The notes under the pieces: generated by a model
What the model saw: the letters and a program-made list of their open reading frames with translations, nothing else
What the model was told of the DNA's origin: nothing
The model's database searches: none
Translations under genes and position numbers: made by a program
In this document: one piece after another, positions 35,493 to 47,321 of the stretch
Layout: each line of letters begins with the position of its first letter
Numbering within the stretch: the stretch's first letter is position 1
Assembly: GCA_038373865.1 (NCBI GenBank)
Contig: JAXGGA010000497.1
Span: 124,001 to 188,000 of the forward strand
Origin: Uloborus plumipes
Lineage: Eukaryota > Arthropoda > Arachnida > Araneae > Uloboridae
Direction: 5' to 3'
DNA: 64,000 bases

Positions 35493-35727
35493 CTGCCGTG
35501 CTAAGCACAAAAATGATATCTGCAGCTGAGCTCAAACTGAGATATGCGTATTACTCTTCAAAGTTTTGCGCCACCATGAATTTGATTCAGATGAAACTTT
35601 TTCAAAATTTTAAAAAATATTCCCCGTTCTCAAACGATTATATAATTTTTTATTTAGGTAAAATACGTCGACGATAAGAAAATTCTCTTGAAAAGTGCAG
35701 ATAAGACTTTTGCGCTTAGTATGGCAG
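35493..35727. mobile_element. CTGCCGTGC MITE, copy 3 (most complete)
   Basis: 235 bp with ends CTGCCGTGCTAAGCACAAAA and the complement of CTGCCATACTAAGCGCAAAA. It begins 62 bp after exon C. An ORF running from the exon into it is read-through, not coding. Confidence 0.8.
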
Positions 35728-37193
35728 TACACTTTTTTCTCAGAAAAGGTAAACAAATTAAATAAACAGGTTGTCCAGGCCTGTTATTTCTAATTTTTCC
35801 AGGGGGGAGGGCAAAAGGTGTATACACAATGTAAATTTTACCCAAAATATAGTAAAAACCACATCTGTTTCTCAAAGTTGGTCGGGGTGGGGGGATCATT
35901 TGACCCATCCCCCCGACCTCTCTAAATCATGGTCCTGCGGTTGTCAGAAGGTTTGCTATTTTGGGGATTTTTTGTGAATTAAAAAGTCAACCGGTAGAAT
36001 ATTAGGGTTGCCACTGGCGACTGAAAAGGCGACTTTTTTGACCTTAGGCTGCTATAGTGACTTTTTTGATCAAAAAAGGCCCCAAATTGACTTTCTTAAG
36101 AATTAGTGACTTTTTACTCATTTCGGCCACTATTTCATATTTTGTTATATTCATTGGAGAAAAAAGTGATTCAGAGCCCGTCAGTTGCGGTCCATCGTGT
36201 CTCGAAGAGTGTATCGTATTGCGTCAAGTCTGTTGAGTTGAAACCTTACAAAAGCTTTAGAAGTTGATACATAGTGCTTGAATTCTCTAGACATTCAGTG
36301 AATTATTCTTAAAATATTTGAGTAATGGTTCATCAATCATGGATCTGCCAGAAGTAAATTCGGGTCCGTTAATGGTCCCTTCACGAAAATCCGATCAAGC
36401 AAAACAGACCATTCACAAATTATTCATTAAACAAGAAGTTCTGTCAAGAACTAAACAAGCCTACTTTCCCGTACATCGACATCGGCATTCTCGCATCTGA
36501 TCATTATTCTCTTGATTATCTGAGACTGAAAATTATGTCAAACATACCTTTTTAGCACTTAGAGCTGATTTCGAAAAGCAAAATATGCCCCTCTCATCAG
36601 ATGAAATAGACACGTAAAAAGTAATTAACGAATAAATAAAGTTTTATCACACCTTTTAAAGAGTGTAACTGTTACAGTTCCTCCGTAGAAAAAATCCTTC
36701 ATCGTTTTCAAAAAAAAAAAAAAATAAATAATAATAATTAAAAAAAAATAAATAAATAAAAGTACAAAGATCATCAAAACACATTTTATCAAAGAAAGAA
36801 AAAAAAAGAAAAAGAAAAAAAAATCGTCTGTTAATAAAATGTCCGGAATTTCACTTTTAATCCGTTGCCAGTTGTTAAATATAAATAAAGAATAAAATGT
36901 TCTCGTGAATGAAAAATTTTTGTTACAAAAAAAATCGTCTGCAAAAAAAAATAATAATAAATAATAATAATAATAATAAATAGAATAAAACAAATGAATA
37001 AATAAACAAAAAATCGTCTGCACGTTCAGTCATTTTTTTTCTGAGCCTGCATTTCCGCCATGTTCGCGGAGTCAGAGTCGGAAGCAGAGTCCTCACAGAA
37101 GATTACTTAGAAAAGTACTTTACAAGCATTATTTATCAAAACCATTTTCTTACAAAGTTAGTTTGAAGGAAATCCGACTTTAAGTTCAGGATC
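35728..37193. other. Intron C-D left part, low complexity
   Basis: Contains a small GGGG/CCCC inverted repeat (35881-35918), a decayed stretch with ggcgac motifs (36005-36060), and A/T homopurine-homopyrimidine low complexity (36708-37010). No genes seen. Confidence 0.5.
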
Positions 37194-38130
37194 AACATTC
37201 AACTTAAATTCCCCGTAGACGCTAATGTAATTTTTTTTTCCTGAACGGTTCACTATTAAACGAAAAATGGTTTGAATCAAAAAGCGAAATATGGGAATGT
37301 ATGGGAAAGTCTCTCCGAGATCTTTCAAACAAAAAAAAAAGTTTATTCCATTCGGACGGTTCACTCAAAAGTTATTAGGTGGGGAAAGGTTGCTTAAAAG
37401 GTTCAATGTTGAACGAAAAATTGTTCAAATCGGAAATGTAGATACGGGAATGAAGTATTCTTGATGAGATATTTCGAACGAAAAAAAGTTTGTTCAAATC
37501 GGATTGTTCACTCAAAAGTTAGCATCGCGGGATAGGTTGTTTGAACGGTTCAAAGTTGAACCAAAAATTGTTCAAATCGAAAAATCAAATATGGGAATGA
37601 GCTGTACTCGCCGAGATCTTTTGAACAAAAAAAAGTTTATTCAATTCGGACGGTTCACTCAAAAGTTATTAGGTGGGGAAAGGTTGCCTGAACGGTTCAA
37701 TGTTGAACCAAAAATGTTCAAATTGAAAATTTAAATACGGTAATAAAGTATCCTTGCCGAGATGCTTCGAACAAAAAAAAGTTTGTTTAAATCGGACTGT
37801 TCATTCAAAAGTTATTAGGGGTGACAGCTTGTTTGAACGGTTCAATGTTGAACGAAACATTGTTCAAATCGAAAATGTAGATACGGGAATGAAGTATCCT
37901 TGAAAATATCTTTCGAACAAAAAAAAGTTTGTTCAAATCGGACTGTTCATTCAAAAGTTAGCATCGCGGGACAGGTTGTTTGAACGGTTCAAAGTTGAAC
38001 CAAAAATTGTTCAAATCGAAAAATCAGATATGGGAATGAGCTGTACTCGCCGAGATCTTTCCAACAAAAAAAAGTTTGTCCAAATCGGAATGTTCATTCA
38101 AAAGTTATTAGGGGGGGACAGACAGACAGA
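37194..38130 (+). repeat. 147-bp tandem repeat array
   Basis: About six units. The landmark gttt(a/g)ttcaaatcgga recurs at 37341, 37488, 37635, 37781, 37927 and 38074, spacing 146-147 bp. Each unit has GAACGGTTCAAtGTTGAAC, an imperfect palindrome, and CCGAGATCTTTCGAAC. Neighbouring units differ by a few substitutions. It ends in a short GACAGACA/GACC run (38117-38143). In-frame 49-residue repeats result only because 147 is divisible by 3. Confidence 0.9.
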
Positions 38131-38558
38131 CCGACCGACCGACGCACAAATTCCCCATCGCAATACCCTACTTTCAAATTTTTAATTTTTCGATATTCAT
38201 TTTACCTTTTTATTTTTTTAACTTGGCGATATTTTTCGGACTTGGCGGTATTTTTTTAACTTGGCGATATTTTTTGGACTTGGCGATATTTTTAGATAAT
38301 ACTTTTTTCGTCTTTCTTTTATTTTTAACGGGAAAGTAGGCTAAAAAGCAAAGCTGAAATCAGAAAAATACATAACAGCACATTGTGAATCTTCTACTTA
38401 GCAATTGGACTTTATTGTCCCCCCCCCCCCCGGTTAAAGAATATTCTTTATTCTTAATAAATATTTCACTTTCTGAAATCAAGCTTCATCTTTTTACATT
38501 TGACTAAATGCGCATTCCACTGTCTGATGTAAATTTATAAAAAAAATTTGCATTCCAG

Positions 38559-38689
38559 AAGGAACAGGAGAAGAAGCAGCTCCTTCCAGAAATCGTGCCG
38601 GACGCGGTCGTACCGGTACAGGAGAAGGTGCCGGAAGAATCCAACGAAGTACCGGAAAGGAGGACCTCCAAAAGGCTCAGCTTTACCAA
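38559..38689 (+). CDS. Host gene, internal exon D
   Basis: Acceptor ttgcattccag, donor accaa/gtaaat. Enters at phase 0 and leaves two bases into a codon, which exon E completes. Encodes 43 residues, starting KEQEKKQLLPEIVPDAVVPV and ending RRTSKRLSFT, charged and valine/proline-rich. Consistent with the rest of the basic nuclear protein. Confidence 0.85.
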
Positions 38690-39790
38690 GTAAATAAACA
38701 TGTCTGCCTCTTTTGTTGAACCTGAAAATGTTATTATTCATTTATCATTGAAAATGACAAGTTCAATATTTTTATAATAATAGAGTTTATGAAAATTAGC
38801 ATAGTTGAAATAAATAAAGCAGCTCTTACCGAAGCAATTACAATCAGTAAAAATTCATTAAAATCGGTAAAAATTTGATGCGACGAATTTTTTTAATTGA
38901 AAAAAAAACTCAATTTGCACATGATTGTAAATGCCATTCCTTCGTAAATGGTATTTAAAACATGTTATTTTCTTTACAGTAAACACATATATAATATGTA
39001 GATATACTGTGACCATGGCTTATTAAAATCACATTTGTTCCGAGGATATTTGATTTAATTAAGCAGCTGATTTTATAAACCGGCTCACATAAAATTACAA
39101 AAAGAAAAGGTGTTAAAGTTTTCAAAAAATAAAAATAAATTAGTTAATTTTATCAATATTTTACATTCAGCCAATTAAAATACAGTTTGAATTTAACTTA
39201 AATGTAAAAAGTAAATTTTTGAAATTATACAAGGGTTGTAAAATATTGACTTATTGTTGAAGGAGAAACAGAATTTGAAAGTAAAGATCATTTTTAAATC
39301 TTGATGTTTAGGCATGTTTCTCCAGAGAACGATTTTTACTCAAACTGAATGATATAAAATGTCAACCTCTGTAATCTTGAAGAGAAAGAAAATTCTGGTT
39401 TTATTCAGACACCCCCCTTTTTTTAACATATAATCTCCAAAACTTGATTTTATAAAACGGCGCTAATGATTTTATTAAAGGATGGTTTTAACATGTTTTA
39501 ATATAGTAATGATTCGGTTCTTCCAAATTTGATTTTATAAAGCGGCTGATTTTATAATGCAGTGATTTTATTCGCGGCGGGCATTGTATCAGGCTTGGAG
39601 TCGATTCCGAGAAAATGTAATTGATTACAGTTACGATTATTGATCTGGAAAAATGGGAGATTACAATTACAACCCTCTGCCAAATCGCTATTGCGATTGC
39701 AGACACGATTAGATTCTGTAAAAAATGTAATCCAATGCGATTATTATCTGCCGATTTCGATTACAGATTCATGAGGAATATGAAGATACT

Positions 39791-39829
<39 letters not shown>

Positions 39830-39835
39830 CCAACT
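38690..39835. other. Intron D-E start, nothing recognised
   Basis: AT-rich. Includes sequence with gtaattgattac and gcgattgcag motifs (39580-39760), weakly similar in reverse to 51750-51910, and a (TA)n microsatellite at 39791-39828. Confidence 0.4.
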
Positions 39836-40863
39836 TGACAACATATCGCCAAGTTGGCGACAAATTTGGCAAAAAAATGATGTTTTTGAATTTGGATTCA
39901 ATTTGGCGCTCTTGGCGATATTTTGTGAAAAATTCATAAATCATATTAAAATCGACAATATTTAGAAAATGAAACATTGTAAAACATTATTTTGCATTCA
40001 TTGGTGACAAACTGGAGTGTAAATGTTGAGAAAAATACAACGTTAAGGAGGCACAAATAAGCAGGGATACTGCAGACACGTGTTTCGGGGCTACAAGAAC
40101 CCCTTTTTCAATGCAAGAAGTGGGAGCTTTAGGATGAAGAATCATCCGATAAAAGAAACACGGAAGAACAAAATACAGTATAAATAGCAAAAACTGGATA
40201 TTAACAAAGCAAACAAGACAATACATAGAGCCGAAATTTATTACATGAAACCATCAAGAAAAAACCGTCCAAAAAATTCGAAAGATAATAAACATTATCA
40301 AATGAATGAACCACTTATGAATAAATTAGCAATAAATTTACAAATAGGAAACTTATGTACGGAAGCAGTTGTAACACACGGAAAAACAGAATGAAATGAA
40401 ATGAAGTGAAATTAGTCAAAAATGTGTGCAAAAAAATTGAAAAGGTAAATTAATTAATTAATGTAAAGATAAGCGACACGAAAAGCCAGAAGGCTGACAA
40501 ATATAATTTATACAAATGGGGACGCCAAACAGCAGAAAAGTAAGGAATAGCATTTAAATCGTGAACTAATTTAGAACTGTTTTTCAAAATGTGGAAGGAT
40601 TCCCAAAAATCAAGATCTGATAGGTTGGGGCATTTTTGGACAATTTGAAAAGAATTAAAATCGAAAGAATTGATTCCTATCCCAACATTGTTGCGCAATA
40701 CTAGACTTATTTAATTGTTGCTTTTTCACATAATTCTGATGTTCTTTTAAGCAGAATTTCAAAGCACGTTGCGTTTGGCCTATACTTTGTTATCTTGCTC
40801 ACTCTAAGGCACTATTTCAACACTTAAGACATCTATTATGGAATTTAAACGTAAAAGAAAGTA
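39836..40863 (-). repeat. TACTTCC element, copy 2, split by Penelope-like 3' end
   Basis: Inverse copy of the first part of 16632-17374: 40863-40789 matches 16632-16705 and 40030-39836 matches about 16710-16890. The Penelope-like fragment sits between. Confidence 0.6.
40031..40788 (-). mobile_element. Penelope-like element, 3' fragment (GIY-YIG endonuclease tail)
   Basis: The minus strand reads GQTQRALKFCLKEHQNYVKK and SSIAQQCWDRNQFF, then in another frame FDFNSFQIVQKCP, LDFWESFHILKNSS and NAIPYFSAVWRPHL. This is the end of the GIY-YIG endonuclease of Penelope-like elements. Downstream is CIEKGVLVAPKHVSAVS, a segment often following it. The reverse transcriptase and the GIY-YIG motif proper are absent (5' truncation), and one frameshift is present, so it is inactive. 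Confidence 0.75.
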
Positions 40864-41411
40864 GTGTAGCGTTCACACCAGATTTTTATACTTGTATTTC
40901 GGAGAACGTTAGATGAAGCTCTGACTCCCTAACATTACTAAACTTGGCCTTTAAATACCTTCAATTATGAAAAATCTTTATAAGAGACCTCCTTCTCCCG
41001 AGTTAATGTTACCAAAAATTGTTTAAAATTATGTCAAATTATATGTTTTACAGGGAGCGGAATCTGAATTTAAGTGTCAACCACCACGAAGCATAAAACT
41101 AAAGAAACCGCATATTTAAGACTTCGTTTTCAAAACAAATTTCAGGGGGTATCACCCCGATACTTTACCGCCGTCTTTACTCTGATATCGCCAAAGGCAT
41201 ACTATAACTTTTGTTATCTTATCTAACCTTCAAAGCAATAAATTAATCAAAAAGGATTTCTTTGAATTGAACTTATCTCTTGATTTTTAAGTTCAACTTA
41301 TACCAGTTTTTTTAAAATTAAAACTTGGTTTATAGTCTTTAAATATGACAAGTACAGGCTATAGTTTCAAGTTCTTGTCCCTCCTGGGAAAAATTAGGAG
41401 GAACGGCTGTT
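40864..41411. other. Intronic sequence, nothing recognised
   Basis: No gene or bounded element. Ends with TGTT (41408-41411), the TSD of the next element. Confidence 0.4.
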
Positions 41412-42483
41412 GGGTCATTCCACGTCAAATCAACACAATTTGGTACAATTTTAGGACGGCCCGTCACAGATTTGTATGAAACTTGGTACATGAAGAGATT
41501 TAACCTAGTTATGAACAAAAACCATAGAAAAAAATTTTTTCTTTCACTTCATTCGAAAGTTATTAATTATTAATTATTCAAATTTTCATTAAAAAATGCC
41601 ACACTTTGAGCCGGTTAATGCTCATTTTCTCAGAAACCATAAAAGATACAAGCTTGAATTTGGTCTTGTTTTAAAGCTCTTTAAATGTGCTTTAATTTGA
41701 TGTGCAACTTGATAATGTTAGAAAATATTAAATTTAAAATTTAATTAAATTTAATTTTAAAATTTAAATTACTCAAAAACGAACAATTTTAAAATTCTGA
41801 AAAAATTCCCAAAATTACTTTGTATTATCCTTTCACATCTCACCAAGTTTCAGAATGGGATCTTGATGGGATCAGATGATATAGGGAGGATAAGTTTCAC
41901 ATATCTGAGAAAAATTGGAGTATTGTGCTGAATAAGTTTTTTTATCTATAAAAAAGATGAAATATTTTCATAAGGGGTAAAATATTATAATTAAATACTT
42001 TCTATAATCTAAACTAGAGAAACGGTTTAACAAAGATATGTATATCTCAGATGGGGCAGCCGTACAGTATAAAAATAAAAAGAATTTTTTAAATCTATGC
42101 TAATATGAAAGAGAATTGTGGCATTTTTCAGCCACTGCTCATGGTAATTTAAAATTTAATTATGTTTTTTTTAACTTAAATTTTTCAAATTTTAAAATTC
42201 TGAAAAAATTTACAAAATTACTTAATATTATCTTCTCACATCTCACCAAGTTTTAGAATGGGATCTTGATGGGATCAAATTATACAAGGAGGACAAGTTT
42301 TGTGCATATGAAAAAAACCAAAAAAAATAGCGCAGGGAACGAAAAATAAACTGCTAATAGTTATGTAAACACGTCCAATAAGTTACATAAAGTTTAAATG
42401 AAATTAATATAATAAAATTTTTTTAAAAAACTGAAAAAATTCATAGATAAACTTATTTTTAGTAAAAGAAAACGTCAACCATA

Positions 42484-42735
42484 TCATACGTTTTTTCGAT
42501 GTTTATAGTCTCCAAGCTGCAAAGTCTTTCCAATCTTATTCTTTTCTTCAGCTAGTAGAGTATATGTCCCACCCGTTTGTGTAATAGGTTTTACTTTGCA
42601 AATAATGCCTGGGCAGAAACAAGGTATCCAAAGCATATCAGGTACTGATGTATATGAAAATGAAGGAAGAGGTCGTGGTAGGAATGAGTGGAGGAAAGTG
42701 ACTTTCACATTTTTGTCTTTATTTTTGACCAAAAC
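42484..42735 (-). pseudogene. Possible C-terminal relic of the element's own protein
   Basis: A minus-strand frame of 82 codons with VKVTFLHSFLPRPLPSF and LWIPCFCPGIICKVKP, then GGTYTLLAEEKNKI. The layout (HP-GP--F-WP-----IP---I-C-V-P--- --G--Y-L) resembles C-terminal ends of unnamed proteins in arthropod transposons, as far as I can recall. Weak without a search. Confidence 0.35.
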
Positions 42736-43588
42736 ATAACTTAAACACCATTTTTAGCATATATGGAAATCACATATCTATTTCGGTCTTTCAGTTCAAC
42801 CTTTTCTTCAGTTAAGATAACAGAATATTTGGTTGATGATGGAAAAAAAGAAAATGTTTTGGCACTCACCCAGGCTAAAGGGAATAAAAGCATGCAGCTT
42901 TTGGGTATCTGGTATTGACACTGCTTACTCGAAATACAATGAGAGATACATTCTGTATTTTCAAACTATTCCACTTGAGTGGCGTATAAAGGTCAAGCTT
43001 TACGGTCGCCACTCGCCACGTGGCGACCTAGTTTTCAAAAGTGGCGAACCCAAAAAATTTCAACAGTCGCCACCTTTTTTTTTTTGCTATTTTTATTTTA
43101 GATTCCAAGAAAAGAAATCCACACCAGTCCAGAGATGCATCAGTACAATAAGGCTCCCGAAAGAAATGGGAGAAGACGATGTATTGTTTAGAATTGCCCT
43201 TCATCAAACAAAGGGGAAAAACTGGGGAAGAAGTTTGTCTGGAGTTGCTGTGGGTAGGTGGAAACAGGTTTCCATTTCTCCCCATGCTGGGGGGAGAGCA
43301 GGCTCCTATTTCCTCCAACAAAGAACCCCTTGCTTGACACAATTTTCTAGGAAAGAAGTTGCGTGTGTGTGGGGGGGGGGGGGGGATCGGGGAAGATCGT
43401 TTTTTGACCGGAAATACGAGTGGACATTGGACCTCGGAGTAAAAAATAACTATTGCTTTACTGAAAGAGAAAGTTAGCAATTATAATGTCCAATTCTTTT
43501 CATAGAAACAGACTGCAATGTTTTACCAATCCAAATATCTCAATTCTATCTGCATCTGACACGTTTTTTACAATACAAAAAGGAAGTA

Positions 43589-44390
43589 CCGCATTTTCGC
43601 GTAGATAAGCTGCGGCTTAAACACTTATACGTGTTTAAAAGCGGAATTTTAACTCCTGCGGCTTATACGATGTAAAAGTTTTTTTTTTTTTCAAAGTTCA
43701 TGTTATGTTTAGTTATTGCTTAAAAACAAAACAAATTAGAGTCTGACATCGAAAATCAGAAAATCAGAACTGCAACGCCCTTGAAAAAATCTATTTTGAA
43801 AATGGTGATAGCATTTCTGCTTATTTAGATGTTATTTTATTCTCCTAGATCCGATAAGGAAGTGGAATAAATTAAGAAAAAAAAAAAACATCAACCGATA
43901 AGGAAGTAGAATAAATTAAGAAAAAAAAAACATCAACCGATAAGGAAGTGGAATAAATTAAGAAAAAAAAAACATCAACCATAACCAACGTGTCTAATAA
44001 ATGAATCCAAACGAAGAACAAATAATTTAAATTATTTTTTAAGAAAAACATTGCCGTGAGGATAGGAAGTAGGGTTGCAGTAAAAACCAACTGGAGCAGA
44101 ACAGGGTTACTATAAAGTGCAGTTATCGCCAAAATGTTGCAACGTTTTATTTATTTATAATATTGAAACACTGTTTTCAAATCAATGTTACTAATTCTTT
44201 GTCATTGTTTTTGAACGATGTCAATTCCAGTATACAGCGTAGGTGTAGGTTCTCGCAGATTGAATTTTTGACAAAGTTTTATGCGGCTTATACGCCGATG
44301 CGGCGTATCTGATGAAACGCATTTTTTTTCTCCCGAATTTTGCGAACTGCGGCGTATACGGTGGTGCGGCTTATCTACCCGAAAATACGG
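43589..44390. mobile_element. TA-target MITE with CCGCATTTTCGCGTAGATAA ends
   Basis: 802 bp. The right end is the complement of CCGTATTTTCGGGTAGATAA, flanked by TA (43587-43588, 44391-44392). It contains three 44-47-bp tandem units (43853-43985, ccgataaggaagtggaat). Its CCGTA-start termini resemble the 17383-17902 MITE. Confidence 0.88.
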
Positions 44391-44540
44391 TAATCAGAAA
44401 ATATCTTGATATATACAATTTAGTATATTTGAATGCATTAATAAAACCAAAGCTTTTTTTTTTTTTCAAAGAGGTTTTTGTTCTAAGCAGATACTCTTGC
44501 AACACCAGGTGCACAATCAGGGTGAAAATTTTAAAGTTAA

Positions 44541-44770
44541 CCCTTTGAAGCAGAAATGGGACACCGGTGTCCCAGAGAACGAAACACTGATTTCAGATGA
44601 ATATTTTACCTTTTACGAAGAAAGGAACATCGCTGTCCTATGCTGCATTACATAACCAGAAAATTCTTAACATGCTAAGGATAATATTTTCCCCTTATTT
44701 TGATTTAAATTAGTGCAAAATAATTGACAAAGTATGATGAAAACGTTGATAAAAATTCTGCGTTAAAGGG
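44541..44770. mobile_element. piggyBac-like MITE
   Basis: 230 bp flanked by TTAA on both sides (44537-44540, 44771-44774) with ends CCCTTTGAAGCAGAA and the complement of CCCTTTAACGCAGAA. Contains the perfect 16-bp palindrome GGGACACCGGTGTCCC at 44558-44573. Confidence 0.88.
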
Positions 44771-47321
44771 TTAAACACAGAGCTAATGTTAAAATTACAA
44801 TCCATATAACAGGGAAAAGTAGCTTAGTTTAATAGATTAGTAATAAGTTGTTTGGTGGTCCTTAGTCCAATATCACTACCCAAGGAATAACGTTATAAAA
44901 TCCTTGTTGCACCCATGTTACTATAAATTTAGTATATAATGCAATAATTGAAATTTCATAAAATAAATTTCTGGAAAAGAATTATTTGGTTTTTCACTTT
45001 ACAAATTGCAACCCTTTGAAAGGATAAAAAAAATCTGCTGCTCTTCTTGCATCTATCCGTATGCTTTCAAGGTCTTTTCTGTACTCTAACTGATTAAATG
45101 AATTTTATAAAGAGAAAAATTAGGGGGATATATCAAATATATGAGGGAAAATTTATTTAAAGGAAAAATATTTTTGACCTACATTCCTGCTTACAATACA
45201 TTGAAGAATTAATTTGAAACATTGCTATTTTCGCAAACTAATGATTAATTGAAAATTTCAATTGTTCATTAATAAGCTATGTTTTTAATATAATTGCAAT
45301 TTAAAAATGTATTGAACAATATATGGTTGAATACTATGAAGTTTTGCTACTTCCTCAACTTTTTGACTGAAATAGTTATTTTATAATTTAGCTATTCAAA
45401 ATTATTGTTTGAATCATTAATATAGTTACAGATAGTGAAAAATCAAAGCTGTTGAATTTTATCATTTTGAAACATGCTCAACAGTGTACATTTCTCAAAT
45501 TAATTTTCAGAGCATTTGTATTTATAAAACTGTTATGCATATATTTTTTTAATTACTAATAACTGTTTTTGAAGTATTGAGATGTGTAAAAGTAGATTGA
45601 TTCCTAGAGGCCACAGTCAGTGGTACTTTAGAACTCGTAACTAATTACCTTGGAAGTTCTAGGTACGCAATACTTCTTGTAACTCCATGATTGATATAAT
45701 TTATATTTTTTGTTAGCATTACTTTAGTATTAGCACCTTTATAATGTTTGATAGTTCCCATCAAGAATTTTAAATAAAACATACTTAAAACATTTAAAGA
45801 GACAAATTTATATTCCCCCCCCCCCCCCATTCTCGTACTAGAGTGGTATTTTCAAAACTCGGTAAAACTGGTGGCCACCAAGTTTTTTGAGTCTGGTGGC
45901 CACTGGCCACTTGAAAATTTTCCAAATCTTGAGGTCTAGTGGCGTAACTGAAGTTTATGGTCTTTGAAAACTTAGATTTTGTCCATTGTAGTGTTAGAAA
46001 TAAGTCGTCGTCAGTCGCATTTTGGGACCAAAAATTTTGAGTTGACGCCCTGATTTTAAACTCTAGGCACTAAATTTCACGCCTGAAATTTTGCAGCACC
46101 TTAAGCCCCCCCCCCCCAAACTCATTGGGACTTAGACCCGAAAGATAAATTTGGAAAGTTACTAAATATGCAACAAATTTTGTCTTTAAAAAAAATCACT
46201 TTTTTTATATGCGTATTTCACGGATCTTTTTGAATACGCTATCAGAAGTACAGCATTTTTATTTGTTGCATTTTTTTTCTCAAATATTTGGATATATATC
46301 TGTTTGATTCATTAAGACTGATACTTAGGTTGTTTATTTTGACGCCTAAATTTAAATTCTTATTTCTAACACTGGCCCACTGGTATTGGTACAGTTGCAT
46401 AGGCGTCGTAATTTGATTTTCGAATGGCCTTTGAGGACTTGCCTTAGCTGTCTTTTGAGCGTACCAGCTATGCCATCACATGGGCCTTTACCATGAGCAG
46501 TGGCTGAAAAATGCCACAATTCTCTTTCATATTAGCATAGATTTCAAAAATTCTTTTTATTTTTATACTGTACGGCTGCCCCATCTGAGATATACAAAAC
46601 TTTGTTCAACCCATTCTCTAGTTTAGATTATAAAAAGTATTTAATTATAATATTTTACCCCTTATGGAAATATTTCATCTTTTTTTATAGATAAAAAAAT
46701 TAATTATTCAGCACAATACTCCAATTTTTCTCAGATATGTGAAACTTATCCTCCCTATATCATCTGATCCCATCAAGATCCCATTTTGAAACTTGGTGAG
46801 ATGTGAAAGGATAATACAAAGTAATTTTGGGAATTTTTTCAGAATTTTAAAATTGTCCGTTTTTGAGAAATTTAAATTTTAAAATTAAATTTAATTAAAT
46901 TTTAAATTTAATATTTTTTAACATCATCAAGTTGCACATCAAATTAAAGCACATTTAAAGAGCTTTAAAACAAGACCAAATTCAAGCTTGTATCTTTTAT
47001 GGTTTCTGAGAAAATGAGCATTAACCGGATCAAAGTGTGGCATTTTTTAATGAAAATTTGAATAATTAATAATTAATAACTTTCGAATGAAGTGAAAGAA
47101 AAAATTTTTTCTATGGTTTTTGTTCATAACTAGGTTAAATCTCTTCATGTACCAAGTTTCATACAAATCTGTGACGGGCAGTCCTAAACAGTGTGATGAT
47201 TTGACATGGACTGACCCTGTTAGCCTTCCTGGTTAGCCTTCCGGCTGTTAGCCTGTTAGCCTTTAGTAAAATCCTGTATCTGTACGTAATAAATAGGGGA
47301 TGCGTATTGCATAGTTGCAAG

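Larger units (their letters stand above)
42987..45938. mobile_element. hAT element, TAAAGGTCAAG family, copy 1
   Basis: Starts TAAAGGTCAAGCTTTACGG and ends CTTGAGGTCTA. Perfect 8-bp TSD GTGGCGTA (42979-42986, 45939-45946). The outer about 450 bp and about 1030 bp match copy 2 (48532-50615), but the middle differs and holds two further MITEs. ORFs across the left part (42833-43477) are not a recognisable protein. Confidence 0.9.
41412..47217. mobile_element. Long inverted-repeat DNA element (GGGTCATTCCACG ends)
   Basis: Inverted arms of about 735 bp (41412-42147 and 46488-47217) of high similarity. The left end is GGGTCATTCCACGTCAAATC; the right end is the complement of GGGTCAGTCCATGTCAAATC. 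4-bp TSD TGTT. The arms contain a repeated segment around CATCTCACCAAGTTT. A hAT element (42987-45938) is inserted between the arms. Superfamily unknown. About 2.85 kb without the insertion. Confidence 0.8.

Noticed and set aside
34300..35535. Long minus-strand ORFs over exon C
   Set aside because: Shadows of the plus-strand coding frame; low-complexity mirror translations without motifs.
35493..35677. Extension of the exon C reading frame past 35431
   Set aside because: The extension runs into a MITE; the GTGAGA donor and phase match with exon D support splicing at 35431.
37194..38130. CRISPR-like regularly spaced repeats
   Set aside because: Whole 147-bp units repeat without unique spacers; it is a eukaryotic tandem repeat.
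37504..38185. Repeated 49-residue peptides in the tandem array
   Set aside because: The period is a multiple of three, so frames persist by chance; interrupted between units.
42833..43480. ORFs in the hAT copies (also 48494-48996)
   Set aside because: Present in alternative frames on both strands with poly-G tails; they reflect duplicated non-coding ends of a hAT element.
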